Shown here: one piece after another, positions 53,506-63,862 of the stretch
How positions within the stretch are numbered: position 1 is the stretch's first letter
How the letters are laid out: every line of letters begins with the position of its first letter
Source: Hygrocybe punicea
Lineage: Eukaryota; Basidiomycota; Agaricomycetes; Agaricales; Hygrophoraceae
Assembly: GCA_963556145.1 (NCBI GenBank)
Contig: OY744465.1
Coordinates: 4,526,001 to 4,590,000 of the forward strand
Reading direction: 5' to 3'
Length of the DNA stretch: 64,000 bases
Made by a program: the position numbers and the translations under genes
Notes under the pieces: model-generated
The model's input: the letters and a program-made list of their open reading frames with translations, nothing else
What the model was told of the DNA's origin: nothing
The model's database searches: none

Positions 53506-55269
53506 GCAACGGCAGCAGCAGCAGCAGGAACGGCAGAAACGGCAGCGGCAGCAGCAGCAGCAATGGCCAGCAGCAGGGGGAACAGCAGCAGCAGCCGCAA
53601 TGGCAACGGCAACATCAGTAGCGGCAGCAGCACCGGCAGCGGGAACGGCAGCAGCAACGGCAACGGCAGCAGCACCAGCACCGGCAGCGCGTACAGCAGC
53701 ACCAGCAGCAGCAGGCACGACAATGGCAACAGCAACGGCAGCAGCAGCGGTGGTAATGAACCCGACCGTCAGGGTGGTTCAGCAACGCGACGAGGGCAGG
53801 GTGATTCCCTGCCCTCGTTATATCATTATTATTTTATTTTGTACCTATTATACATAGTGTGACGAGGGCAGAATTCCTGCCCTCGGAATGATTATTATTA
53901 TCATTGTTGTGTACATTTATGAGTCATGTGACATGTGATCAACAAACACGTTAAGTCACATGAACAAATAAGTACAAGCCCATCAAACACGGTTGAGATT
54001 TTCTCCTTACCTCACAACCACCACTACACTTTTGATGACACTACAGGATCCTTGGTTATTGTACCGAGCAACAACCAGAGATTCTGGAGTGTCATGGTCT
54101 TAACTGGTAGGTGATTTCCTCAGGCTTTGTTGCTCACATCTGTTCACTTCACAGGACTACTTGATTATTGTGGTATGTTCTTCTTTTTCACCGGCAGGTA
54201 TCTTCTTTGGTATGTTTGCATCCAGATGAGTGATTAATTTGTATTACCCCATTACTGACAGTATCTTTTGTTGAAGTTATCTGTTCAACTTGAATGAACA
54301 TTGTGGCATCTCTGCATGCCAACTGTTGGTGTCCGGTCCTCAGAAATGAGTGCTTGTCGCCGTACAGGTCTTCAGGAATGAAAGGGCAGGTGAATCCCCC
54401 TGATTTCCTTGCTGGGCAACCTACTTGTAGTGGGCCTGGTGGCATCATTGAAAGTTGACCAGGTAAGTCTCATTATTACTTTTAAGGCTCCCTTTAGTGA
54501 CATTGAGACCAGGTAATATTGTCAGTTTGGTTGATTTCAGTATCCATTTTTGGTTATTTGTTCGCAAAATTTTTGTTAGTATTTTCTTTGTCAGTCAGTC
54601 TTGATCAAGAAGGAGAAGAGCTCCTCCTTTGAGATCAAGACTGAATGGTGTTGGTGTCTTGCTTGTTATCCTTTCAGAGGCGTTTGTGAATTCACAGTAG
54701 GGGTACTTGTTGTAATGTTAAGCTTTCAATGTCTTAGAAGGAATTTATTGCATTTTATCGGTGTAAACCCTAACCCTATGTCACGAGGTCAGCCGTATCA
54801 TGGCTGGCCATTATATCTCTGGCACTGGCCAATCCATGGCCCACAACCAGCCAAAGACCCATTAGGAACAACCAACCCATGTGTCATGACCAGCCAATGT
54901 ATTCTGAGTGTTGGCCAATGCATATCATGTTGACAGCTGATGTAATTAGAGCTGTGGCCATCCCAATGTAACTGGAGCTTTGGCCAACCCAGGTGCTATG
55001 GCCATGTCATATAACCAAAGCTTTGGCCAACCCATGTTCCATGGCTACACCCAGTATAGTCAGCCAATCCATGTCTCATGGCCAGCCAATAAACGCAGAG
55101 GTCAGCCAATCCATGTTCCATGGCTAGCTGAATACCCCTTGTGGTCAGCCAATCCATGTTTCATGGCCAGCCAAATTACCCAGTGTGGTTTGGCCAACCC
55201 ATGTACCATAGCCAGCCAATATACCAGGATCAGCCAATCCATGTTGCCAGCTGAAATGCACAGACCAGT

Positions 55270-55815
55270 CAGCCAATCCATGTTCCATGGCCAGCTGAAA
55301 TACCCAGACCGGTCGGCCAATCCATGTTCCATGGCCAGCCGAAATACCCAGCCTGGTTGGCCAATCCACATTCCATGGCCAGCCGAAATACCCAGAGCGG
55401 TCGGCCAATCCATGTTCCATGGCCAGCCGAAATACCCAGCCTGGTCGGCCAATCCATGTTCCATGGCTATCTGAAATACCCAGACCCGTCGGCCAATCCA
55501 CGTTCCACGGCCAGCCGAAATACCCAGAGCGGTCGGCCAATCCATGTTCCATGGCCAGCTGAAATACCCAGCCTGGTCGGCCAATCCACCTTTCATGGCC
55601 AGCCGAAATACCCAGAGCGGTCGGCCAATCCATGTTCAATGGCCAGCCGAAATACCCAGCCTGGTCGGCCAATCCATGTTCCATGGGCAACCAAAATACC
55701 CAGACCCATTGGCCAATCCACGTTCCATGGCCAGCCGACATACCCAGACCCATCGGCCAATCCACATTCCACTGCCAGCCAAATACCCAGAGTGGTCAGC
55801 CAATCCATATTCCAT
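55270..55815. repeat. 44-bp minisatellite, right foldback arm
   Basis: About twelve head-to-tail copies of a 44-bp unit containing TTCCATGGCCAGCCGAAATA, CCCAGCCTGGTCGGCCAATC and close variants. The right arm is 461 bp longer than the left over this outer region, equal to about ten and a half units. Confidence 0.85.
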
Positions 55816-55969
55816 GGCCAGCCAATATATCCCTCTGCTTCGGCCAACCCATGCCTCTCGGAACATAGTCCCCTCAGCCAAGCCATCTGCCCTGGAGAAA
55901 GATATTGGTCGGCCGAGATTGGCTAGCCCACTCGGAGTGGGAATTGTCCATCTCGGCTGACCCATGTAT

Positions 55970-56779
55970 CATGGGAAAGATACGCTAAAAGGGCTCGAAC
56001 ATGCTGGAGCAATAATAGCTGTGCATATGACTCCATTATATCCATATTTTATGCTCTGTGGCAGGTAGATAGATCTGCACAATCTAATACTTTGAGAAAT
56101 CTAAGTAATCCACTGATGTGTGTTTTAACAAATGGTTTTTCAAAACATTCTGCTGGTGATTACTCTTTGGAAGATGTACGAGATCGTTTTAAGATGACAC
56201 CTACATCGTCTTGAACCTGATAACTTTTCATGGGGGAGGTTGACTAGTGTTGATGCTGTCTTACATTCTTTGTTGGCAACTAATATTCCTGTTCTTTCAT
56301 CTTGTCTTTCTTGCCCTCAACGTCATCCTGTGACCAGGCATCAGACACTAGTAAGTAATTGCAATATAAATATTGGAGTGGTCCTTTTGGGATCCATTCA
56401 GGATGAAATTGATCTCTTTGTGAATTCCATGGCTTCAAAATGTGGAGTATGCAATGATTTACTACTCAGAAAATTCATGTTTGTAAGTGCTCCTCCACTG
56501 CTTGCCTTTGCTGTATCTGCTAATACAACAAGAGTTGACCATGAGCTGGTAGTGCCAGTGGGGGGACAGGTACAACCAAGCCAGTATCATCTCAGAGGTG
56601 TTATATACTTTGGAGGTGATCATTTCACTTCTCATGTTATTAGTTCAGAAGGACTTGTTTGGTTTCATGATGGAATTGTCACTGGAAGATCCATGGAATA
56701 TCATGGAATGTTAGATGATGTTGTTTTAACAGTGTGCAGGTCAAAACATGCTTGTGTCTCTATATATGTTCTTGCTTAG
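55970..56779 (+). pseudogene. Helitron C-terminal region with ubiquitin-protease-like end
   Basis: Reading resumes after the foldback: GKDTLKGLEHAGAIIAVHMT, DRSAQSNTLRNLSNPLMCVL, then after a frame change SVDAVLHSLLATNIPVLSSC, and YHLRGVIYFGGDHFTSHVIS followed by EGLVWFHDGIVTGRS. The last segment resembles the His-containing end of USP-type cysteine proteases. Such a domain at the end of a fungal Helitron protein is inferred from similarity by eye. Stops near 56066 and 56212 show decay. Confidence 0.55.
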
Positions 56780-56789
56780 GTTGTAGAAG

Positions 56790-58089
56790 ATGTTTATTGT
56801 TATTGATGGCAGGAAGGAAAGGACTCGGATGTGCCGTGCAAAGCAATGGCCCTCTAGCTCAAGTCTGACTCTGAAGTATGATGAGAAGTAAAAGGTGTCC
56901 GAGCATAGGGAAGAAACAGCAGCAAAAAGGAGGCAAACCGTCTGATAAAAAGAAGGAAAAAGTGTCTGGGAGAAGCAGGGAGATGAAGGAGTGAACCTGA
57001 GAGGGTGATGGTGAGCACCAGGGGAGGTGAGCACCGTGCAAACAAGAAGGTGGCTTGTAGTGTTGGGTGCTTGCAGAGGTAGATCTGCCAAGCATCAGAG
57101 GCCCACCGGCCGATGCATTGGATCAGGTAAGGTGGGACACCTGCAGAAGTGAGATCAGTGGCACCGCCGGAGTGGAGAGAGTGGCCACTGATAGATGGGT
57201 CCAGGAAATGGCAGTGTAAGTGGTGGAGGAACCACGAATGAGTGGAAAGAGAGCCATCCGATTGAAGAAAAAGTTCAGTGTGGAAGGGGCAAAAGGCGTC
57301 ACATAAATGGAGGTAACACATGAAGAGGTGCAGGGGGTTGTCTGGGGTCATAGTATGGTGGAGTAGAATGCAGGAACCCTCAAAGAAACAGTCCGCCTTG
57401 TGCCCAGGCAGGAAGAAATCCAAGGACTGATCATGAAGAGAGAGACAGAGCCACGCATGATGACCTTGCAGTAGTGAAGTGAGTCCAGCCAAACAAGTTC
57501 ACCAAGCTGGAGAAAGCTGTGGAATGTCATTGAGATAAGAGTAAGGAAGAGCACATCATTGTAAGAGGGGTGAACAGGGGTAAGAGGCACAGAGAGAGGA
57601 GAGCTCCATCCAGGAGAGGGCACACTTGCAGGTGATGGTGTTGGAGTGTAGTTTCTTGCAACCAGCGAGGGTCTTCACAACGAGGTGGTGGCAGCAGAGA
57701 GTGCAGATGTCTGGATAGAAGTGTTCAAGTTGGTTGCAGATGCTGGAAAGGTAGTTGTCAATGGATTGGGGCTTGATATGGAAGCACATGTACACAATGT
57801 AGAAACTGAAAGTATCGGCTGTGGGGGCCAGCAAGAAGTGATGGTTGGAGCATAAACAAAGATAAGACTCGAGTGCGGAAGAATATGCGGCTGCCGTACT
57901 GGGTTTGATAGTGCAGCCCATCGCAACTGCCCATTTGTGCTGCAACCACGAGATCAGCCAAGGTGCCCTACAGGTTGCCTGGCCAAATGAGTCATTGTGG
58001 TCATAAAGGTTCTGCCCCTAGCAGAAGACGAGGGCATTCAAATGAGGGGTGGCATAGCAGACAATGTTGTTGTGGCCATGTAAGAGTGC
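56790..58089 (-). pseudogene. Tyrosine recombinase of a DIRS-like retrotransposon
   Basis: The minus-strand frames give the N-terminal part (TIKPSTAAAYSSALESYLCL, FSFYIVYMCFHIKPQSIDNY, 57945-57556). The middle follows (YNDVLFLTLISMTFHSFLQL, about 57560-57450), then the catalytic C-terminus (GHSLHSGGATDLTSAGVPPY, then LIQCIGRWASDAWQIYLCKH, 57492-56854). The order fits phage-integrase-like recombinases. In the His-x-x-Arg box the Arg is His here (SLHSGG where SLRSGG is usual), so catalysis is lost even apart from two frameshifts. It would circularise and integrate the element cDNA. The 5' part is separated by the hAT at 58098-59256. Confidence 0.75.
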
Positions 58090-58097
58090 GTCTGCAA

Positions 58098-59256
58098 TAG
58101 GGTGTAGCACGGGTGACCCGCGGGTCCCCAGGCCGAACACCGTACCCGTACCCGCAGACACCGCACCCGTCACAGGTCCGGGTCTGCATCACCCGCCATT
58201 GGACACGGGTATAGTGGTTACCCGCGTCACCACGCGGGTAGCGGGTGGGGGCTCGTCCCACTCCGTCCTGGTCATTGTTGACCTCGCGAATGCCTCGCCA
58301 TGTCAATTGACATGCGGCTGATGTGGTTCGCGAGGTCATTTGAGGGGGCCATGGTCCTGCCAACATTGTTGTTGACAGCCCCATGGCCCTCCACCCCCTG
58401 GCCCATTCTTGTCCCACGTCGCGTCGTTGCCAACCTCGTCACCGTTGGCCAATCGGCTGGCATCATTGTGGCTGTCATCGTCGTGGCCATTGTTGTCCTG
58501 GCCGTTGTCGTCGTGGCCGTCACCGTTGTGGCCGTCATCGTCGTGGCCGTTGTTGTCCCAGCTGTCGTCGTCGTGGCCGTTGTCGTCCCGGCCGTCATCG
58601 TCCTGGCCGTTGTCATCCTGGCCATCATCGTTCTGGCCCTCGTCATCGTCCGGGCCCTCGTCGTCCACGTCCACGTTGCCCTGTCCGCGTTGCCCTGTCT
58701 GTGTTGCCCTGTCTGCGTTGCCCTGTCTGCGTTGCCCTGTCCACATCACCCTGTCCGCGTCACCCTCATCACCGTCGCCATGCTGTCACGAGGTCTTTGT
58801 GTGTGTCTCCGTGCTGGAGACCTCGTGAACATGCGTTGACGCATCGACTGACGTGTCAACGTCGTTTGCAAGGTGTGGACTGGAAGGCAGGGGGTTAGCC
58901 GATGTCGGTGGTGAATGATTCGGGCACGTACCTGTGCTGGTAAGTGGGCGCACCACTCTCCCAGCCGTTTCCCTTCGTCACCATGTTGTTGTTGCTGTTG
59001 TTGGTTGGTGTGGTGGTGGTGGTGCCGGCGGTTTGGGTATAACTGAATTATTAGATATGTTAAATGAATGAATTAAAAGTATAAAAAAAACATACCTTTG
59101 GGGCTCGCGGCCCTCTGTGCTAACCCGTGGATAACCGTCTACCGCGGGTAAGGGTGTGCGGTAGTACATGGGTTGCCAAATTGGGACACCATACCCGTAC
59201 CCGATCAACCTGCAGCCCGAAAACCGCGGGTTTACCCAAACCCGTGCTATACCCTA
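58098..59256. mobile_element. Non-autonomous hAT element, CGGGTA class, third family
   Basis: 1159 bp from TAGGGTGTAGCACGGGT to CCCGTGCTATACCCTA with the exact 8-bp duplication GTCTGCAA (58090-58097, 59257-59264). Subterminal ACCCG/CGGGT motifs, the shared palindrome (58281-58336) and a diverged second one (58808-58875) are present. A GTC/GTT/GCC array fills 58440-58760. A minus-strand intron-like segment runs from GTATGT near 59095 to AATTCAG near 59043. Confidence 0.85.
58281..58336. repeat. Shared hAT palindrome in 58098-59256
   Basis: ACCTCGCGAA on the left, TCAATTGA at 58303-58310, and TTCGCGAGGT on the right. Confidence 0.75.
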
Positions 59257-59264
59257 GTCTGCAA

Positions 59265-59457
59265 TGACATTGTCAGAACTGGGGATGTGGAAGACCCTGG
59301 ACATTGAGGCAGAGTGAGAGGTTGACTGCAGCCATCAGAATGGGGTTGTGGGAGGGTTGGGCACAGAGAGTGTTGAAGATGTCAATTGTGTTGGAGTTGT
59401 TGGTAAAGAGGGCAATGTGGGATGGAAGGGGTCAGATGTTGAGGAGGGTGTAGTGGA
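59265..59457 (-). pseudogene. DIRS-like RNase H fragment
   Basis: The minus strand reads NNSNTIDIFNTLCAQPSHN-like sequence, then ILMAAVNLSLCLNVQGLPHP, matching the RNase H end that precedes the tyrosine recombinase in basidiomycete DIRS-like elements. It joins the recombinase remnant when the hAT at 58098-59256 is removed, and is cut on its 5' side by the hAT starting at 59466. Confidence 0.55.
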
Positions 59458-60351
59458 GTGCAGAGTAGTGTTGGGGAAGTTTGGTCTCAGACTGATCCAA
59501 ACCTGGTTTAGACCGAACCGAAACTGCTGGTTTCGGTTTCGGTTTGGGAAATTTTGGCTGAGACCAAAGGGTTCGGTCTCCGGTTTGGGGATTTGACTGC
59601 AGGCTGAAACAGTTTCAAACTGAGTTTGAACTGCAAACCGACAGTCCAAAGTTGGCCATTTGGCTGACTTCCAAAGTCACCAAAGTGCCTTCTGCAACCA
59701 CCAACAATGCCCACAAGTATGCCAAACAAGGATGATGGAGCACCCGAGGTGGACAAAATGGGTGGCAGGGTACTCCTTGCTGCCCACATATGTTTTATTT
59801 TATTTATTTTATTTATTTGACACTAACTCACATTTACAGTAAGTTACCATCAATGGCCACCATGGCCATCACCACCACCATGGCCACCACTACCACTACG
59901 ATGACAACGATGATGACGATTGCCACCACAACAGCCACAACCACCAGGATGGCCATGTTGGATGCCAACAACAACGTGTCCAAGACGCATGTGCATGCAA
60001 ATGAACATGAACAGGGTGGAGTGAGAGTCAATGAGATGGAATGAGCAGTGGGGGGTGGTGCATCCACCCCCACTCCTTCATGGTATGTTTTTTGTGTTGT
60101 TTTTTTTATTGATTTTATTCGTATATAACAGAATGCAACCACACCACCACCACCACCACCACCAACAAACACCAATGCGGCCAATGCGGGGTCAACCCAC
60201 CCATTGTCGCATGTACAGCATGCATGACACATTGGGATGCCCACGTGGAGAGGCTCGTACACCACAACCACCATGCATCTGCCAAAAACAACCAACGCAG
60301 GTCCAACATGGGTCCAACACACCCATCATCACGTGCACAATGCGTCTGACG

Positions 60352-63300
60352 TAGTGTTGCCGAAGTTCGGTTCGGTTCGGTTTTTTGACTTTTTTCAAAA
60401 ACCCGAACCGGAACCGTAGGTTCGGTTCAAGCTTTTCTCAAACCGGAACTGGAACCGGATGGAACCGTTTATCCAGGTTCGGTTTGGCATTCAGACAGTT
60501 TGAACCCGGTTTCATAGCATCAGCATGGCTACATAACAGCTCGCTACAATATCATTAGTCTGTCCCCATGCTTTCAAGTGACACCAATGCCTCCAATGCC
60601 TCCACCTCACCAGCAGAAGAGATGATTCCAGCCTTGTACCCACCTTTCAAAATCTGCACTGCTTCAAACATACGAGGCGAGATTCGGTTACGAAAGTCCG
60701 TTCCAATGTGGCGCATGCTCGAAAACAGCCGCTCTGATCCTACAGAGGACCCCGGTATCGCAAGGTAGTCCCGGGCTATACGTGCGAGTATAGGGAATTG
60801 AACTTGGTGATCTCTCCACCAATGGAGAATGTTGCCGTACGCTAGAACAAGGGGACTCTGGAGATAATCTTGCAATTCTCGTCGGGGATCTGCTGAGGCA
60901 CGCTCAGCTCGAACCCGCTGGTGGACTGCATTCCGCATCCACGCTGCACTGTACCCCATATCATCCGGCGCACTTGCTTCCTGTAAACTATCATCGAGAG
61001 GAGGGGGAGGAGCAGTAACACAGTAGCGATCGAATACTTTGTTGAGAATCTCAGTGCCACGTTCAATATACTTGTCATCCCAATGGACCTTGAAGTATTC
61101 CATCTTGATTCCCGGATCAAGGACGAGAGAGAGAAAATAGATATTTGTGTCGTCTGTGTGGTTGTACCACTTCCGGAGGTTTTTGAGACCATGTTGGAGG
61201 CCATGAGCGACAGGTGCATACTTTGGAAGCTTTGCCATCGTCTCCCATTTCTCTTGCATGAATTCGAGGGCAGGAAGGGCACGGAGCATGGTGGGGCGAG
61301 TAGCAGAGGAGAAGACTTGGCATGCAGTAGCTGGCTCTTTAAGGCAGTCGCGGATGAGTTCTAAAAGCTCCCATTCACCAGGCGTCATCATGAACATCCC
61401 ATAACTTTTCCCACCAGTGAGCTTGGGCACTTGATCAGAACTGTCTGCAAGCAATGCGAATTTGATACAAGCCGCCTTCACTTCATGAAGACGGGTTACG
61501 AGGTCATAGAGTGACGCCCATCGAGTGCGAACCCACTTGATGAGTTCAAGTTTGTTCACGTTCTCCTCAATACATAACTTTAGGAAATATGCACGCGCTT
61601 GTGGAGATGCTCGGACTTGGTTGATAAAAGCGAGCGCCTTGCCAAGGACATCCTTCGGGTTGAATTCCATGTCAAGTTCTTCAGCATCAAGGTCCTCCAG
61701 AGTTAAAATCTCATCCGTGATGCCTTCAAGGTCAATGCAACCGAAGTCGTTGTCGTCGTCATCGTCGTCGTCGTGATCATGGTCACCGGGATTGTTATCG
61801 CTGCTGCGTTTCTTCGCAGCCTTCTTCGCTAATACACGTTTGATGAGATGAATGGGGGTAGGTGCGACAGCCTCGATGAATGCTCATGTTGAGCAGTGGA
61901 TTGAGTGCTCCATGCAACGACCGCGCCACTCTTTTGCTACCCACTTCGTAGCGAAAGGGTCAATTTCATCAGCGACTTCCTGTATCGCGCAGTCGTTCAC
62001 AGAGGCATTGTCTGCAATGCCCCACCCAAGCTTGAGGAAACACATTAGTTTACCACGACACAGCACTCAGTAGTTTACACACCTTGTCGGACTTCAGAAT
62101 CCCATATTTGCGAAAAGTGTCCTTCAACAAGGCACCAGTATTTGCACCGGTATGAGAGCCTTGGATCTGCGTAAATCCGATAGGTTGCTCATGGAGGACC
62201 CATTGCTTGTCAATCCAATGACCTGTGATGGCAAGAAAGGGGTCTGAGGCCTTCGATGTGCCGGTATCGAAGGTAAAAGAGATTGCACTATCGAGCTCCT
62301 TGAATTGTTCGTGGAGAAGACCCTTCACTCGGATTGACTTCGCATAGATCTCCTCAGTGACGAGCGTGCGGTGAGGAATATCACGAGGACTCATAGAGGG
62401 ACGTTGGTAGAGCAGGAGGTTGCGGAAAGCGGGCTTCTCAACGAGTTGGAAAGCCTGATCGTCTGACACAACGAGTTCACAGATGTGAGAAAGGAGGCCT
62501 TCTCGCGACCACGCAGGGACTTTTGGTGTCGACACTACGAATGTATCCAGAGAACTTTGGACACTGCTCGTCTCGTCAGTGTTCCTCAGAGGCGCGCAAC
62601 GATGGTTTGGCGGGATTCCGTTCTTTTCGCATAACGTACAATACTTCGTGTAGTGTTTCCCACCTTCTCGCGAAATGTGCATGCGAAGCGTGGTGACACT
62701 ACTGGATGCGCTGAACATGGCACTGCGCCGTTATGAGCATCGTTCCGTTGGATACTGAACGAGACAGATACTTACGGACAAAGTTTACAAGAATACTTCT
62801 TCACAGTTTTGTTGTCAACTTCGAAGAATGTCTTGAACATGAGGTTGACATCTGCCCATCGGGTATCCTTCTTTCGCACATGAGGCTTCCGTTTCTATGA
62901 ACATAGTTAGATATAATGTACTACACAGAGATTAAAATACATACCGAGTGGTCTTGCGCAGACATGCTGTCAAGCTCAACCAAATGCTTCCTGGCGGTCT
63001 GCTCTTCCTCGTCCTCAACTTCATCCCCATTCACATCTTCGTCTTCGTCTTCGTCTTCGTCCCTGTCATCTTCCCCGTCTTCGTCCCCGTTCTCATCTTC
63101 GTCCTCGCTATCGTCATCATTGTCCTCGCTATCGTCATCATTGTCCTCGCTCTCGACTACCTTCTTGCGACCAGAAACCAACTTGGACTTCTTGGCGGCA
63201 GTAGCACTGGGAATCGCTTCGTCCGCTTTCCTTTTAGACATTCGCGTACTATGTCGTACACCAGTGATGGTGCGTGCAGGACGACATCCTCCATTGCGAA

Positions 63301-63677
63301 GTTGGGAAAGCCGAGGATGGGCAAGGGAGGATTTCACGCTGGAGCTGGATGTAGCTTTGGCCATTGCAGAGTCGATTGTTTCGGTATCGGCCTCGTCGTG
63401 GTACCAATCAAAGTCGTCAGGCAGGGCAGGCATAGTGAAAAAAATAAGATATAAACAAAGATAAATAGATGAAATGAGCCACGCGCCCGTCCAAGTAACT
63501 AAGCGGTTCGCGTTCAAATGCGGTTCAAAATGGTTTAAACCGATAATAATTTTGAAAACCGGGAACCGAACCTGCAGTTCGGTTCGCCCATATGCCTGAA
63601 CCAAATGCAAAATTTCGGTTCGGTTCGCGGTTCAAACCGGGTTCGGATCGGTTCCGAACCGAACTTCGGCAACACTA
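60352..63677 (-). mobile_element. Autonomous-type hAT transposon, nearly intact
   Basis: 3326 bp from TAGTGTTGCCGAAGTTCGG to CCGAACTTCGGCAACACTA with the exact 8-bp duplication GTCTGACG (60344-60351, 63678-63685). Subterminal GGTTCGG repeats at both ends match those of the non-autonomous element at 33499-34666, which also has the same TIR start. It is the likely mobiliser of that class, apart from one stop codon in its transposase. Confidence 0.9.
60555..63433 (-). pseudogene. hAT transposase with one premature stop
   Basis: Starts MPALPDDFDWYHDEADTETI at 63433 with a very acidic Glu/Asp region near residue 110. A BED-type finger follows: YSCKLC before the intron near 62780, then HISREGGKHYTKYC after it. 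The catalytic region spans exons joined by an intron 62082-62031 (IRVKGLLHEQFKELD, SISFTFDTGTSKASD-like, LGWGIADNASVNDCA). The C-terminal dimerisation domain is intact (PILARIARDYLAIPGSSVGS, then ERLFSSMRHIGTDFRNRISP). The stop is at 60555. The one lesion is TGA at 61886-61884, between HCST and AFIEAVAPT, where CGA to TGA would fit. Otherwise full length, about 800 residues. Confidence 0.85.
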
Positions 63678-63808
63678 GTCTGACGTGTTGGGGCATCACC
63701 ACCACTGCCACCACACACCAAATTGACAACAGCTGAGGCGGAACACACACATTCCATGCATGTGTTTTGCTAGGACAGGGCTGTGCAGCCCACCCAATCC
63801 CCAATCCC

Positions 63809-63862
63809 ACCTCGTAATGAGGCCAGCCACATGGATTGATGTGTGCAGCACTCTTGCAAGGT
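63809..63862. repeat. Diverged shared hAT palindrome near the right side of the outer hAT
   Basis: ACCTCGTAATG on the left, TGGATTGA at 63832-63839, and CTTGCAAGGTC on the right. Recognisable but degraded. Confidence 0.5.

Larger units (their letters stand above)
48258..55969. mobile_element. Giant inverted-repeat (foldback) element
   Basis: A 7.7 kb insert whose two arms (about 48258-50720 and 55969-51510) are near-identical in reverse orientation over about 2.5 kb each once the hAT at 52369-53505 is removed. From 48825 to 50250 the arms align base for base. The ends share TCAGCCGAGA and GACAATTCCCACTCCGAGTG. The flanks are CATGG on both sides (48253-48257, 55970-55974), a probable 5-bp target duplication. 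It splits the C-terminal Helitron region. The centre (about 50720-51510) is partly unpaired. No transposase was found, so it is non-autonomous or an inverted duplication product. Confidence 0.75.
35551..56779 (+). mobile_element. Decayed Helitron (RepHel type) with five nested insertions
   Basis: Removing the insertions at 38337-41274, 42955-44034, 44120-45094, 47002-47823 and 48258-55969 rejoins one protein order: a Cys-rich N-terminal region, Helitron-like N domain, Rep HUH nuclease with two-Tyr motif, PIF1-like helicase, and a C-terminal protease-like region. Stops and frameshifts show it is long dead. The coding region is AT-rich and poor in CpG, unlike the young chromovirus. Its 5' TC end and 3' CTRR hairpin end could not be located, so the limits given are those of the coding remnant. 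Confidence 0.85.

Noticed and set aside
55270..55815. Regular 44-bp repeats resembling a CRISPR array
   Set aside because: Units are head to tail without unique spacers, the genome is eukaryotic, and the array is part of a foldback element.
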